Of a DNA stretch of 64,000 nt, positions 45,801 through 58,222 are shown in pieces. The notes under the pieces were generated by a model that was given only the letters and a program-made list of their open reading frames with translations, was not told the origin of the DNA and did not search any database. This DNA is from Apostichopus japonicus (Eukaryota > Echinodermata > Holothuroidea > Aspidochirotida > Stichopodidae), in NCBI RefSeq assembly GCF_037975245.1, contig NC_092569.1, positions 23,917,168 through 23,981,167 on the forward strand, read 5' to 3'. The translations under genes were made by a program, and so were the position numbers. Each line of letters starts with the position of its first letter. Within the stretch, counting starts at the first letter, position 1.

Positions 45801-48800
45801 TATCTCCTTTTCCATCTCTGGGGACAATAGTTTTGTGAGTGAATCAATTGAAGTTAATTTAAAGCACACTCAAGCCATGTTCGTAGTCATTTGTACTCCT
45901 AACATTGTACTCTTGTACAGTTTCAGATTGTGCGGACAATGCTTAATGTGTATTTTACCTTGTAACTGGCCTAAACAAAATAGGAATGAACAGAAAAATA
46001 TAAATAGTGTGACTCTTTTTACAGTTTTTGCAGACAATATTTGTCCAAATGAATCATGAGAACTTAGATTCAAGCACAATCAAACCTTGTTAGAATTTAC
46101 TTGAGCTCCTAACATTGTACTCAGTTTCAGATTGTGTTGACAATGCTTACTGTGCACTCTATTTTGTACTTTTAGAAATTAATCCAGTTCTTACATTCAG
46201 TTATTGCCAGGAACTGCAGAACATGATATAGGTTAAAGCACAATTAATCTTAGGTTTTCGTCTCAAAAATACCCACTGCAACTGTTGCTAAAGTGCACAC
46301 ATGTTTGGATTGTGTAAAATATAGAACCTGTACATTTTCGTAAATATGATAGATTTTCTAGTGCAGTCAGATATGGCAACTCAACATTTTTTCCTGGACC
46401 TTCATTGTACACAGGTTTGGATATTGTGGACAATATAACCTATTCATTCTATATTGCAGATGAATATCAATTATTAAATATTATAATATAATAAAGCATG
46501 TGATTCTATTTTCCATTAACCAGCTGTATCAAGGCAATGTAGTTAATGACTTTATATATGCTTTTTCAACAGGAAATGGAAAGGGCTCTTGAAGTGTTCC
46601 AACCATTCCTTTTCCTAAAGATGGAGGTTTATTTCACTGGTAGGTTACCACAGGGCAATGAAGTGAAGTTAATTGTGTAAAATACAGCTTAGAAGATTAA
46701 TGACTGCTTCATTTACGATTGCTGTTGGGTAAGTTACCCGATCTGAATCAGCCTTAACCTTAAACATTAATATCTCCTTTTCCAGTCTCTGGGGACAATA
46801 GTTTTGTAAGTGAATCAATTGAACTTAGGTTCAAGCACAATCAAGCCATGTTTGTAGTCACTTGTACCCCTATCATTGTACTCTTGTATAGTTTCAGATT
46901 GTGTGGACAATGTTTAATGTGTATTTTACCTTGTAACTGGTCTAATCAAAATAGGCATGAATGAAAAAGTATAATACTGTGACTCCTCTTTCAGTCTTTG
47001 CAGACAATATTTGTCCAAATGAATCATGTGAACTTAAGTTCAAGCACAATCAAACCATGTTAGTATTTACTTGAGCTCCTAACATGGTACCCTTATACAG
47101 TTTCAGATTGTGTGGACAATGCTTACTGTGCACTCTATTTTTTACTTTTAGAAATTAATCCAGTTCTTACATTCAGCTAATGCCAAGAGCTGCAGATCAT
47201 GAAATAAGTTAAAGCACAATTAATCTTAGGCTTTTGTCTCAACAATACCCACTGCAACTGTTGCTAAAGTGCACACATGTTTGGATTGTGTAGAATATAG
47301 AACCTGTACATATTTCTAAATATTATAGATTTTCTAGTGCTGTTAAATATGGCGTAGTAACTCCACATTTCTAACTGTACCTTCTTCATTGTGCACAGGT
47401 TTGTATAAAGTTGACAATATAACCTATTCATTCTATATTGCAGATGAATATCAATTATTAAATATTATAATATAATAAAGCATGTGATTCTATTTTCCAT
47501 TAACCAGCTGTATCAAGTCAATGTAGTTATTGACTTTATATATGCTTTTTCAACAGGCAATGGAAAGGGCTCTTGAAGTGTTCCAACCATTCCTTTTCCT
47601 AAAGATGGACGTTAATATCACTGATAGGTTAACAGAGGGCAATGACTCGAAGTTAATTGTGTAATGAACAGATTAGAAGATTAATGACTGCTTCAGTTAT
47701 GATTTTCATTGTGTAAGTTACCCGATCTGAATCAGCCTTAACCTTCAACATTAATATCTCCTTTTCCAGTCTCTGGGGGTAATAGTCTTGTAAGTGAATC
47801 AATTGAACTTAGGTTCAAGCACAATCAAGCCATTTTATGTAGTCACTTTTACTCCTAACATTGTATTCTTGTACAGTTTCAGATTGTGTGGACAATGCTT
47901 AATGTGTATTTTACCTTGTAACTGGCCTAGACAAAATAGGCATGAACATAAAAATATAAATACTTTGACTCCTCTTTCAGTCTTTGCAGACAATATTTGT
48001 CCAAATGAATCAATTGAACTTACGTTCAAGCACAATCAAGCCATGTATGTAGTCACTTGTACTCCTAACATTGTACTCTTATACAGTTTCAGATTGTGTG
48101 GACAATGCTAACTGTGCACTCTATTTTGTACTTTTAGAAAGTAATCCAGTTCTTACATTCAGCTATTGCCAGGACCTGCAGATCATGATATAGGTGAAAG
48201 CACAATTAATCTTAGGTATTTGTCTCAACAATACCCACTGCAACTGTTGCTAAAGTGCACACATGTTTGGATTGTGTAGAATATAGAACCTGTACATTTT
48301 CCTAAATATTATAGATTTTCTAGTGGAATCAAACCTGGCATAGAGTAACTCCACATTTCTTCTGTACCTTCTTCATTGTACACATGTTTGGATATTGTGG
48401 ACAATATAACCTATTCATTCTATATTGCAGATGAATATCAATTATGAAATAATGTAATATAATAAAGCAAGTGATTCTATTTTCTATTAACCAGCTGTAT
48501 CAAGGCAATGTAGTTAATGACTTTATGTATGTTTTTTCAACAGGCAATGGAAAGGGCTCTTGAAGTGTTCCAACCATTCCTTTTCCTAAAGATGGACATT
48601 AATATCACTGGTAGGTTAACTGAGGGCAATGACTTGAAGTTAATTGTGTAATGAACAGATTAGAACATTAATAACTGCTTCAGTTACGATTGTCGTTGTG
48701 TAAGTAACCCGATCTGAATCAACCTTAACCTTAACCATTAATATCTCATTTTCCAGTCTCTGGGGACAATAGTTTTTTAAGTGAATCAATTGAACTTAGG

Positions 48801-49460
48801 TTCAAGCACAATCAAGCCATGTTTGTAGTCACTTGTACTCCTAACATTGTACTCTTGTACAGTTTCAGATTGTGTGGACAATGCTTAATGTGTACTTTAC
48901 CTTGTAACTGGTCTAATCAAAATAGGCATGAACAAAAAAATTTAAACACTGTGACTCCTCTTTCAGTCTTTGAAGACAATATTTGTCCAAATGAATCAAT
49001 TGAACTTACATTCAAGCACAATCAATCCATGTTAGTATTTACTTGAGCTCCTAATATTGTACTCTTATACAATTTCAGATTGTGTGGACAATGCTTACTG
49101 TGCACTCTATTTTGTACTTTTAGAAATTAATCCAGTTCTTACATTCAGTTGTTACCAGGAACTGCAGAACATGATATAGGTTAAAGCACAATTAATCTTA
49201 GGTTTTTGTCTCAAAATACCCACTGCAACTGTTGCTAAAGTACACACATGTTTGGATTGTGTAGAATATAGAACCTGTACATTTTCCTAAATATGATTGA
49301 TTTTCTAGTGTAGTCAGATATGGCGTAGTAACTCCACATTTCTTAATGTACCTTCTTCATTGTGCACAGGTTTGGATATTGTGGACAATATAACCTTTTC
49401 ATTCTGTATTGCAGATTAATATCAATCAATTATTAAATATTATAATATAATAAAGAAGGT
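42853..49460. repeat. Tandem array of about 1-kb units in a higher-order arrangement
   Basis: Five units share a block starting GCAATGGAAAGGGCTCTTGA at 43836, 44834, 46573, 47557 and 48544 (spacing 998, 1739, 984, 987). A second landmark, TTTTCCAGTCTCTGGGGACA, recurs seven times. The leader CCTACATGCACAAACAAGCC at 42857 restarts at 45395, a period of 2538, so an older block has been duplicated as a whole. Copies are only a few percent diverged. Internal 60-110-codon frames (such as PNIVLLYSFRLCGQC) are shared simply because the DNA is duplicated. The 14.4-kb transposon ends just before the array. Confidence 0.93.
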
Positions 49461-50300
49461 GATTCTATATTTTGGGGACTGAGGGTTTGAACTTAAGTCA
49501 CACAAAGGGACACCCATGGTGGGGTACTCAAAGGTGACTGGTAGTACATGACTGAGGTAGCGGTCAAAAGATGTGTATGTGTGTGTCAGTGTTAGTTTAA
49601 TCTAGGCTATAATCCAGTGTTCAATATCCATATCTTAACAAGTGTATCAATGTTCCATAAGCTCATACTAGGCAAAGTGATACATGTCTAACTCATTTTA
49701 GAAGAGATGGCTTTTGGAAGACCAGGATAGGTACAAGAGCTGTAGAAGAATATAAAAATGCATTGCTAGCATTATTTTGATGTTGCAAGTTCAAAAAGAG
49801 AAAGGCTGGTGTTAAGGTACTGAAAAGGACCAACGACTATACCTTATACCAATATGGGCTAACCAGAATGAAAACATTTCATGTTGATTTGATTAACACG
49901 GAACACTCCGAGTATATAATGATCATGAAGCAAGATCAATAATTGCCATGTGAAGTTATTGGTCATACAAACTTGTAACCTAAACAATGCAAGCCCCACA
50001 TCATGAATTCACAACATTTCATTGTTACACACATCGCTTTGTGTAGGCTACCTACCAATCACAAACTCACATTTGATGAAACTGTGATTTATGATTGTCT
50101 AGGTATTACAATTTTGACTATTTTCACATTTGACCCTGTGACCTCATTAATATTCATTATATGAACACAAAAATCAATATGGGTTATCAACTAATTATGT
50201 CTAAGCTCAAATATGTGTTTAATATTGAAAACTAGTCTTTGAATTAAAAATTTCCAACTTTGACTTCATATTTTAGACAAAAACCAAGCACACCTTACAT
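49461..50300. other. Non-coding flank of the satellite
   Basis: No gene. Near 50130-50200 CATTAATATTCATTATATGA and CAATATGGGTTATCAAC are diverged members of the repeat family seen at 29290-30880. Confidence 0.45.
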
Positions 50301-50309
50301 TATTCTTGG

Positions 50310-52270
50310 TATACAGTACAATGTGTATGGGAACTGATTTCATGTTGTGGTCCTGGTGTGTGATAATTTGAAGTGGCAACTCAAGTTAATGCCTATGTCT
50401 GAGCTTGAATATGTGTTTTGTATTGAAAGCAAGTCTTTGAATTAAAATTTTGCAACTAGAAAATCATATTTCAGACAAAAAACTAGCACACCTAAAATTA
50501 TTCTTAGTGAACAGTACAGTGTGTTGGGTACTATTTTATGTTGTAGTCCTGGTATATGATAGTTTTAAGTGACAACTCAAGTTAATGTCTATGTCTGAGC
50601 TTGCATATATGTGTTTTGTATTGAAAGCAAGTCTTTGAATTAAAATTTTCCAACTTTTACTTTATATTTCACACAAAAAACTAGCACACCTTACATTATT
50701 CTTAGTATATACAGTACAGGTACATACAGTTCATACAGAACCTATACAGTACAAAATAGTGTGTTGGGTACTGATTTCATGTTGTACAGTACAGTACATA
50801 CGGTGACATCCCTATGTTCCGACGTCTCTATGTTCCGACGTCTCTTTGTTCCGACTTCTCTATGTTCCAACATCTCTTTGTTCCGACAATTTGTTTGGAC
50901 TTGATCATTTTTTTTGACCAAAATTTTTACGGACCCAATTTTTTTTGGGAGACTCAATCTTTTTGGATGCTCCAAAAAAAAAAAGGGCCCAAAGTTTGTT
51001 ATGACCCAAAAAGTGCTTGTGACCGAAAATTGCTTGTGACCCGAAATTTAATTGTTTGTACTCAATTTTTTTGGGACCAAAATCACTTTGGTCAAAAAAA
51101 ATGTTGGTCCGAAAAAAGTTGGTCCAAAAAAAATATGGTCATAAAAAAATTTGGTCTAAAATAATTTTGGACCAATGAAAATTGAGTCCAAAAAATTGTC
51201 GGAACATAGAGACGTCGGAACAGAGACGTCAGAACATAGAGATGTAACCGTACATACAGTATACAGTACACTACATACAGTACAGTATGTGTGTTGGGTA
51301 CCGATTTCATGTTGTAGTCCTGGGTATGTGATAATTTGAAGTGACAACTCAAGTTAATGTCTATGTCTGAGCTTGAATATACATGTGTTTTGTATTGAAA
51401 GCAAGTCTTTGAATTAAAATTTCCCAATTTTACTTCATATTTTACACAAAAAATAGCACACCTTACATAAGGCCTATTCTTGGTATATACAGTACAGTAC
51501 ATACAGTACAGTATATAGTATAGTGTGTTGGGGTACTGATTTCATTATGAAGTCCTGGTATGTGATAATTTGAAGGGACAACTCAAGTTAATGTCTTTGT
51601 CTGAGCTTAAATATACATGTGTTTTGTATTGAAAGCAAGTCTTTGAATTAAAATTTTCCAATTTTTACTTCATATTTCACAGAAAAAAATAGCAGACCTT
51701 ATATTAGGCCTATTCTTAGTATATACAGTACAATACATACAGTACAGTATATAGTATAGTGTGTTTGGTACTGATTTCATTTTGAAGTCCTGGTATGTGA
51801 TAATTTGAACTGACAACTCAAGTTAATGTCTGTGTCTGAGCTTAAATATACATGTGTTTTGTATTGAAAGCAAGTCTTTGAATTAAAATTTTCCAATTTT
51901 TACTTCATATTTCACACAAAAATTTGGCACACCTGACATTAGGCCTATTCTTAGTATATACAGTACAATACATACAGTACAGTATATAGTATAGTGTGTT
52001 GGGTACTGATTTCATTTTGAAGTCATGGTATGTGATAATTTGAACTGACAACTCAAGTTAATGTATATGTCTGGGCTTAAATGTGTTTTGTATTGAAAGC
52101 AAGTCTTTGAATTAAAATTTTCTATTTTTTTGTTTCATATTTCACAAAAAACTAGCAGACCTTACATAAGGCCTATTCTGAGTATATACAGTACAGTACA
52201 TACAGTACAGTGTATAGTATAGTGTGTTGGGTACCGATTTCATGTTGTAGTCCTGGTATGTGACAATCAT
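50310..52270. repeat. About 235-bp satellite array
   Basis: Roughly eight units start near 50319, 50519, 50759, 51290, 51523, 51759, 51997 and 52218. They contain GTGTGTTGGGTACTGATTTC, TGACAACTCAAGTTAATGTC, GTGTTTTGTATTGAAAGCAA and ACAGTACATACAGTACAG. One unit is interrupted by the foldback element at 50801-51250. No coding content. Confidence 0.92.
50801..51250. mobile_element. Small foldback element inside the satellite
   Basis: Left CGGTGACATCCCTATGTTCC and right (reverse complement) CGGTTACATCTCTATGTTCT continue as arms built from tandem CTCTATGTTCCGACGT units. The centre is a T-rich then A-rich segment of degenerate GACCAAAATTT words that can also fold. TACATA flanks both sides, but the satellite itself contains TACATACAG, so the target duplication (4-6 bp) is ambiguous. 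Confidence 0.82.
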
Positions 52271-52700
52271 GTAGACCTTCAGTCTTGCTGCCCTTCGGTC
52301 TCATGGCCTGTAACGGCTATTTGGTAGCATGTAGATGTCCTGTTCCAATAATTCTATCACACTTTTGGGAAGGCGTTTCCCAGGAACCAAATAGACAAAT
52401 GTATTAAACTTAGGTAAATCATACTTCATTGGTTTTTTTTAATATTCCCATTCAAATTACTTTTTGTCTAGTAATTATATTTTTCTGTACATTGTGTTCT
52501 GTTCTTGACCACTATGCTAGCAACAAGGTAACAATTGCTATTGAGCCTATTGTTTGTTTATATAAAAAGTAGCCCAGACTTGAAACTGTTTATACAGTAT
52601 ATAGCTCATCCCTACACTGCAGGTAGCTGTACTGTACATACAATACCTGTGTACAAATGTAGCGCATGTACATTCAACCAGGGAGTTGTTATGGAACAAC
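52271..52700. other. Non-coding spacer
   Basis: No gene or repeat recognised between the satellite and the minisatellite. Confidence 0.45.
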
Positions 52701-52702
52701 GG

Positions 52703-52997
52703 GTACACGTTTTCAGTCCGACACGTTTTCAGTCCGAAAATAAAATACACGTTTTTAGTCCGAAAAAACGAGTTTTCAGTCCGACACGTTTTCAGTCCGA
52801 AAATAAAATCTACGTTCTCAGTCCGAAAAAACGAGTTTTCAGTCCGACACGTTTTCAGTCTGAAAATAAAATACACGTTTTCAGTCCGAAAATAAAATAC
52901 ACGTTTTCAGTCCGAAAAAAAACGAGTTTTCAGTCCGACACGTTCTCAGTCCGAAAATAAAATCCACGTTCTCATAAAATCCACGTTCTCAGTCGGA
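52703..52997. repeat. Minisatellite of CACGTTTTCAGTCCGA units
   Basis: The word CGTTTTCAGTCCGA (also CGTTCTCAGTCCGA) occurs more than ten times. It alternates with AAATAAAATACA and AAAAAACGAG spacers, giving composite units of about 30 and 60 bp. The array is open in several frames on both strands, an expected by-product of the repeat rather than evidence for coding. Confidence 0.93.
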
Positions 52998-53044
52998 GCT
53001 TAAATATATTCTGTTCATTATATATATAGGCCTATATATTATTA

Positions 53045-53053
53045 AATTAAATT

Positions 53054-53138
<85 letters not shown>

Positions 53139-53150
53139 ATATTTATATGT
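53045..53150. repeat. (TA)n microsatellite
   Basis: AT dinucleotide runs broken by GTATGT and TTTAT variants. Confidence 0.95.
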
Positions 53151-53159
53151 TGTTTCGGA

Positions 53160-54570
53160 TAGAATAAGCTGAGGAAAAGGTGAAGAAAGTGTTTTCCCTC
53201 AAGGCAGTATGCTGTTTGCTAATTAATTTTTATACTCATATCCAGGTCTCGCATAAACCCCATGGGAGTCCGTGCACGGAGGGGGGGGCGGGGGTAACCG
53301 TTCCCTACATGCGCATGTATACGTTACGTTCGATTTATATCTGTAAATCTGTAAATGTTTACCTGCATCTCATAAAATTTGATACGCTGTTCTTTTTATG
53401 TAGGTAACATTGAAAACGATATAATTAACATAAATGTTCAGTGACGGGGTACAATATTGAAAATAAATCTTTATTTGTACATAATAAATTATGTTCGTTA
53501 CAAGTATATGAGGACGCGATAACTTTTAATAATATTTTAATATCTACTTCTTTCTTTTTCTTTCTGGAATACACACGTCTACGCGGAAATATTATATTAA
53601 AAACTGAACTAATTAGTCATATGATACAAACCATTTAGACACTTTCAAAATTAATCATCAAAAAAGATGATATGTTTCTAAAAGATCTCTCTACATTTTC
53701 CTTCAAAATTGGCTTTGTATACCGTATATAGCCTAGGCCATACTGAACCTTGCTCATTTTTATTAATAATAGGCATATATGCAAAGCAGTGATAAAGCCA
53801 TATGACGATAAAAAATATCAATATGGAAACTTTATAAGAAAATTCTAAGAATAGATATATTTACATCAAAGTATATTTACAATGCTTGTGGTGATAATAA
53901 TAATAATAATAAAAAAATTGTAACAATCTAAAGAGACAGCAGAAAACCTCCCCGTTTATACCGCGTATTATGTTGAGTTTATATATTGCCTGTTGAATCA
54001 CTTGAATGGCCAATATATATGAACATTTCTGTCTCAATAGATACATCTTACTGAGAGTACAAAGGCCGCACACATGAGTTTGAAATCGATTATCTCTAAA
54101 CGCCATAAAAGACAATTAAAATGAACAACAAAGGGTTTCTTATCGTCATGTGTTTCTTTAAACTGATCATTGTGTACAAATTATCAATCTTGATAGAAGC
54201 AACCACGGCTTCAAAATTCTACATTATTAAAAAAAAAAAAAAAGTCGCTCGCTTCAAGATTATTACTACCTCATAAAAAAATCATAGCCCGAGTTTAATT
54301 CATTTTGTGCGATTACTGATTTTTAATTGTTCCTCTTGTAAACATATAAGACGAAATGAACCATAATCCTCGGCTCCTCGGTCGAAGAGTCTTGTCAAGT
54401 CAAACTTAACGTTACGTTAATAAATTAATCAATTATTGCTTGCCAGTGTTTAACGACAAGGCTTTCTTAAAGCCTTTTCTGAATTGCATACAAGATGACG
54501 GTTGTATTATTGCTTATACATATTGTAGAAGATGTAGAAAGAAAAGTATCGTATATGAACAAGATTATCG
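53160..54570. other. AT-rich non-coding stretch
   Basis: No convincing gene; short frames lack any family signature. Small features are a poly-G run at 53281-53295, an (ATA)n tract at 53895-53911 and an A run at 54229-54242. Confidence 0.4.
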
Positions 54571-54685
54571 AGTTCGAGGGCGAGGGCGAGGGGGATATAA
54601 GAGGGTGAGAAGGGGGTGAGGGGTGTAAGAGGGGAGAAGGGGGTGAGGGGGTGCACGAGGCCGAGAAGGGGTGAGGGAGTGTCCA
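54570..54685 (+). repeat. G-rich purine tract with quadruplex potential
   Basis: GAGGGCGAGGGCGAGGGGGA leads into repeated GAGAAGGGGGTGAGGGG units. More than six runs of three or more G lie within about 110 bases, which satisfies the usual G-quadruplex pattern. No gene context is apparent. Confidence 0.8.
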
Positions 54686-54777
54686 AAGTTACATCAGTTA
54701 AATGTTTGCTTTATAATCATTGCATTTAGAGGTCTTTATGATCACATTTTCAAACGGTCACGCCCCACCCTCCACCG

Positions 54778-54779
<2 letters not shown>

Positions 54780-54811
<32 letters not shown>
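54780..54811. repeat. (AAT)n microsatellite
   Basis: About ten ATA/AAT trinucleotides, followed by a doubled ATCCCTGCTCCTAGT. Confidence 0.9.
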
Positions 54812-55121
54812 TCCCTGCTCCTAGTATCCCTGCTCCTAGTAGAATGTGTCCAATTGTAAAAATAACAATTTACCTAGTTTGACGTCAGGTCTACGAGTCT
54901 GTGTGTGAGTCTGAAGGTTCAGTTTATGGATGGGGGGGGGTAACTTCCAAGGGCAGTGGTACACTTAACTTTGGTATGAAGGGGAAAACCACAAAATCAC
55001 CTAAAACTGCCCCAACAAAGTGGACCTTCTGTGCATTTTGTACTACATATTCAAGTATTTGAATGTTGTTTTATTAAATCGCAAAAATTGCACAAAAAAA
55101 AATATATATATATATATATAT

Positions 55122-55175
55122 AAACAAATCCGCACTCTTAGTTGAAAACCTCAATAACATATAGCTGTCCCTAAC

Positions 55176-55225
<50 letters not shown>

Positions 55226-55226
55226 C

Positions 55227-55322
<96 letters not shown>

Positions 55323-55376
55323 GTTAGGGACAGCTATATGTTATTGAGGTTTTCAACTAAGAGTGCGGATTTGTTT
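55122..55376. repeat. Perfect 59-bp inverted repeat around a TA microsatellite
   Basis: AAACAAATCCGCACTCTTAG through CCTAACTCGAT (55122-55180) is repeated exactly in inverse at 55318-55376. The 137-bp centre is almost pure (AT)n with ATGTATA and CTCGATA interruptions. It may be a MITE whose centre expanded as a microsatellite, or a hairpin-derived duplication. Confidence 0.92.
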
Positions 55377-56460
55377 TTTGTTTTGATTTATATATATAAA
55401 TGAATATATATTGCTGATTGAATGTATTGGTCTATTTTTGACTTGCTAAACCTTTCATTTTTCGAGGGTGGACATCACAATACGTGGTCTGCATTGATGT
55501 CATGATGGCAAATGTTTTCGAGAACTTTGCTTTTTCTATAACAATCTCCCGTTTGATGTATCCATAAACCTGATAGGCCTACAGTCTGAATATTTGCTTA
55601 GTGGTCAACGTTCTCAGTACTTACAATTTCATCAAAATGAAACTTTTCTTTTTGTGGAAATTTTACTCTTCCCTATGCATATGCAAGTAAAATATTATGA
55701 GGGAAAACAAAAACATTTTTTCAGTTCAATTGCCGTGATAACATCATTCACTTTGCTGTAGTCAGATTCACAAATAACACAAAATTTGCAAACCTAATAT
55801 GTGTACCAAACGAAATATTATGAGGATTTTGTTTTGTCCTCAGGATTTAAAAAAAAATCCAGCATTTATATTTAGCAAGCAACTCCAGCAGTCGGATATC
55901 CCTTTAATACATACAATGATAGGCGTGTACCGATGATTATGATTAATATCTATATCTCCATGATTTTACTATCATATTCCATATTTAATGGTAATATACT
56001 TACCCTATTTCTTGTAAGCACTATAAAAGCTTTCGTACTAATTGAAAGTAACTCGACCGGATTTATTTGAATATCATAGCGCTTGTTTTCATAGAATATG
56101 GTCCATTTTTTACATAATGATGATACAAACAAAAGAGTGTCGTATGGTTTACATGTCCTTGCAATATTATTGCATCGATAATAGATGCCTGTCAAACATT
56201 GAAACTAATGCATATAATAACTTGGCAGAAACTCTTTTGCTGTTGATTAATTGTCAGACGACGTGATAAAAGATTTAATGACCTTTTTTTAATTAAAAAT
56301 TTAATTTGACAGATGAATACAGGTGGCATAAAGAGTATAAATTATATCCAAAAATATCACGCAGACGTGGTATATGTTTTGATAATGATAATGATTGCCA
56401 AAGCTCATGTCATACATGATTCCATCGTAATCTCACGCTTAGTATCGATCTGTATATATG
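55377..56460. other. Non-coding stretch
   Basis: No gene recognised on either strand. Confidence 0.4.
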
Positions 56461-56469
56461 GATATCTGT

Positions 56470-56481
56470 ATACACACACAG

Positions 56482-56560
<79 letters not shown>
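56470..56560. repeat. Compound (CA)n(TA)n microsatellite
   Basis: A CA run of about 34 bases runs directly into a TA run of about 45 bases. Confidence 0.95.
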
Positions 56561-56562
<2 letters not shown>

Positions 56563-56869
56563 TAAATTATCTCGTGATGTGAGTATCTTATTGGGATTTT
56601 TTTCACTGCGTTATACGCTACTTACCCCCACCACACCACCCCGCCCCCCCCCATCACTTGGGAAGGCTGGAGCCAGCACTGTTTAATTTACGTTATCCTT
56701 ACGTTATCCTCACGATGAGAGTACTCTCACACATAATGATCGCATCTTGTACATCGCAGGTACGTCACATAATTGACGATGCGGTGTTGACATATCTGCA
56801 CAAAGTGTACTCTCATTTAGATAAAGGTAGACAGTCTGCGAGATCTACTTTTATATACTTTTAGACTAG

Positions 56870-57800
56870 TGCATTCAACAAAATTGTCCCCGCTTACGGC
56901 TAAATTAATCGCATACTGTGTATCTCCCCGAATTACCCTATGGATTCATGATTTCCTTAGAAATATACCTCAGAGGGGGAAGGCAGGCGATGTCTAATCA
57001 GGGGAAATGATTTTAAGTGTAGGTGCGCCTCGGGGCTGTGTCCTCTCTCCAGGATTTTTCCCTGTATACCAGCGACTGTCAGAGTATGACCAGTGATTGT
57101 AGCGTCATCAAATATGCGGATGATACTGTCAGTACTGGTTACCTGTCAGATGACATTGACTCATACGCCACCACGATTGCAAGGTTTGTCCAGTGGTGCG
57201 ATGATCATTTGTTACAACTTAATGTGACAAAAACTAAGAAGCTGATTATAGATTTCCGTCGCAAGCCAGTAACTCACGCTCCCATCTATGTTCATGGGGA
57301 ACAAGTAGAACAAGTAGATAAATATAAGTACTTAGGAACCACGCTGAGGAACAAAACTGACTGGTAGTAGTAATGCCACAATTGTACATAAGAAAGCAAA
57401 TCAGAGGCTGTATTTCTTGAGAAAACTGAAGAACCTCAAAGTGGATAAAACAATCATGACCTTGTTTTATAAATTCCTCATTCAAAGTGTTTTGATGTAT
57501 AACATAATTTGTTACTTTGCCAATGGTACAAGAATCGATGTGAAGATGCTAGAGCAATCCAGGAAAGTTGCTCAGCGGGTTAATTGGTGTTCACTGATAA
57601 CTTCGTTGGAGTGCTTGTATCATGAGAGGGTCTGCAATAAGGTGAAACAAATCATGCAAGACCAAACACACCCTTTGTTTGAGTACTATAATTACAACCG
57701 CTCTGGATGCGTTTATGTCCATCGCGTACACTTAGGGCCCGCTACAGATACTCATATGTGCCTTATTCTATCCATATATTTAATTCACAAGTGAGAAGAT
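56870..57800 (+). pseudogene. Dead non-LTR retrotransposon fragment, right copy
   Basis: Counterpart of 1820-2790. The frame 57023-57367 carries the YADDTV catalytic block, FVQWCDDHLLQLNV and KYKYLGTTL, and stops right after NKTDW. The frame from 57417 continues with RKLKNLKVDKTIMTLFYK to 57794. The stop and frame break after DW are the same as in the left copy. Near 57055 this copy also lacks two bases (CCCTGTATACC against CCCTGTGTATACC). Confidence 0.85.
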
Positions 57801-58089
57801 AAGTTTCTTATTTGTAGGATATTGCTGTATATATGTTTGTATTACTGTATGTGTATCGCAGTGCATTGATACTTATACTATTGTTTCTTTTACGACCTGT
57901 GTAAGCCGAATTTCCTATTCTGGAAAATAAATTCAATTGAATAATGCTGCGAACGAAATGGCCAGCGAGACAGCTCCAATTAGAGAGCTCTGTCACAAAA
58001 CTTTCTCCAATGAAATTAACGATGTGATCACCGTATCGCTTTATAATTGGTTCTCTAATATTTATGCATATTAATTTTTCATCCAGTGC

Positions 58090-58222
58090 TCTTGATTGGT
58101 GCCCATATTTGCAAGATTAAGTTCCATGTGCTCTATTTAAGATATCGCAACATCCAATAAGTTACAGATTACAGCTCAACGCCAAACATCAGTGACACGT
58201 AGAACGGTTAAACATAAGAAAG
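58090..58222 (+). promoter_or_regulatory. Putative promoter of the right FReD gene
   Basis: An inverted CCAAT box (GATTGGT, 58094-58100) and a TATA-like TATTTAA (58134-58140) precede the ATG at 58223 by about 125 and 85 bases. Both are conserved in the left arm (TTAAATA at 1476-1482 on the other strand). The third paralogue at 5956 has only partly similar upstream sequence. Confidence 0.45.

Noticed and set aside
44124-49046. Repeated 66-113-codon frames (PNIVLLYSFRLCGQC type) as a protein family
   Set aside because: They recur because the DNA is tandemly duplicated. Frames shift or stop at different points in different copies, and opposite-strand frames are equally open.
42853-52270. CRISPR-like array
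   Set aside because: Eukaryotic context, with units of 235 bp to 1 kb and no short repeat/unique spacer pattern.
52535-52960. Repeat protein in the CAGTCCGA array
   Set aside because: The minisatellite is open in several frames on both strands. There is no splice or start context.
56313-56582. Frame rich in HTHTHT/IYIYIY as a peptide
   Set aside because: It is a translation of the CA/TA microsatellite.
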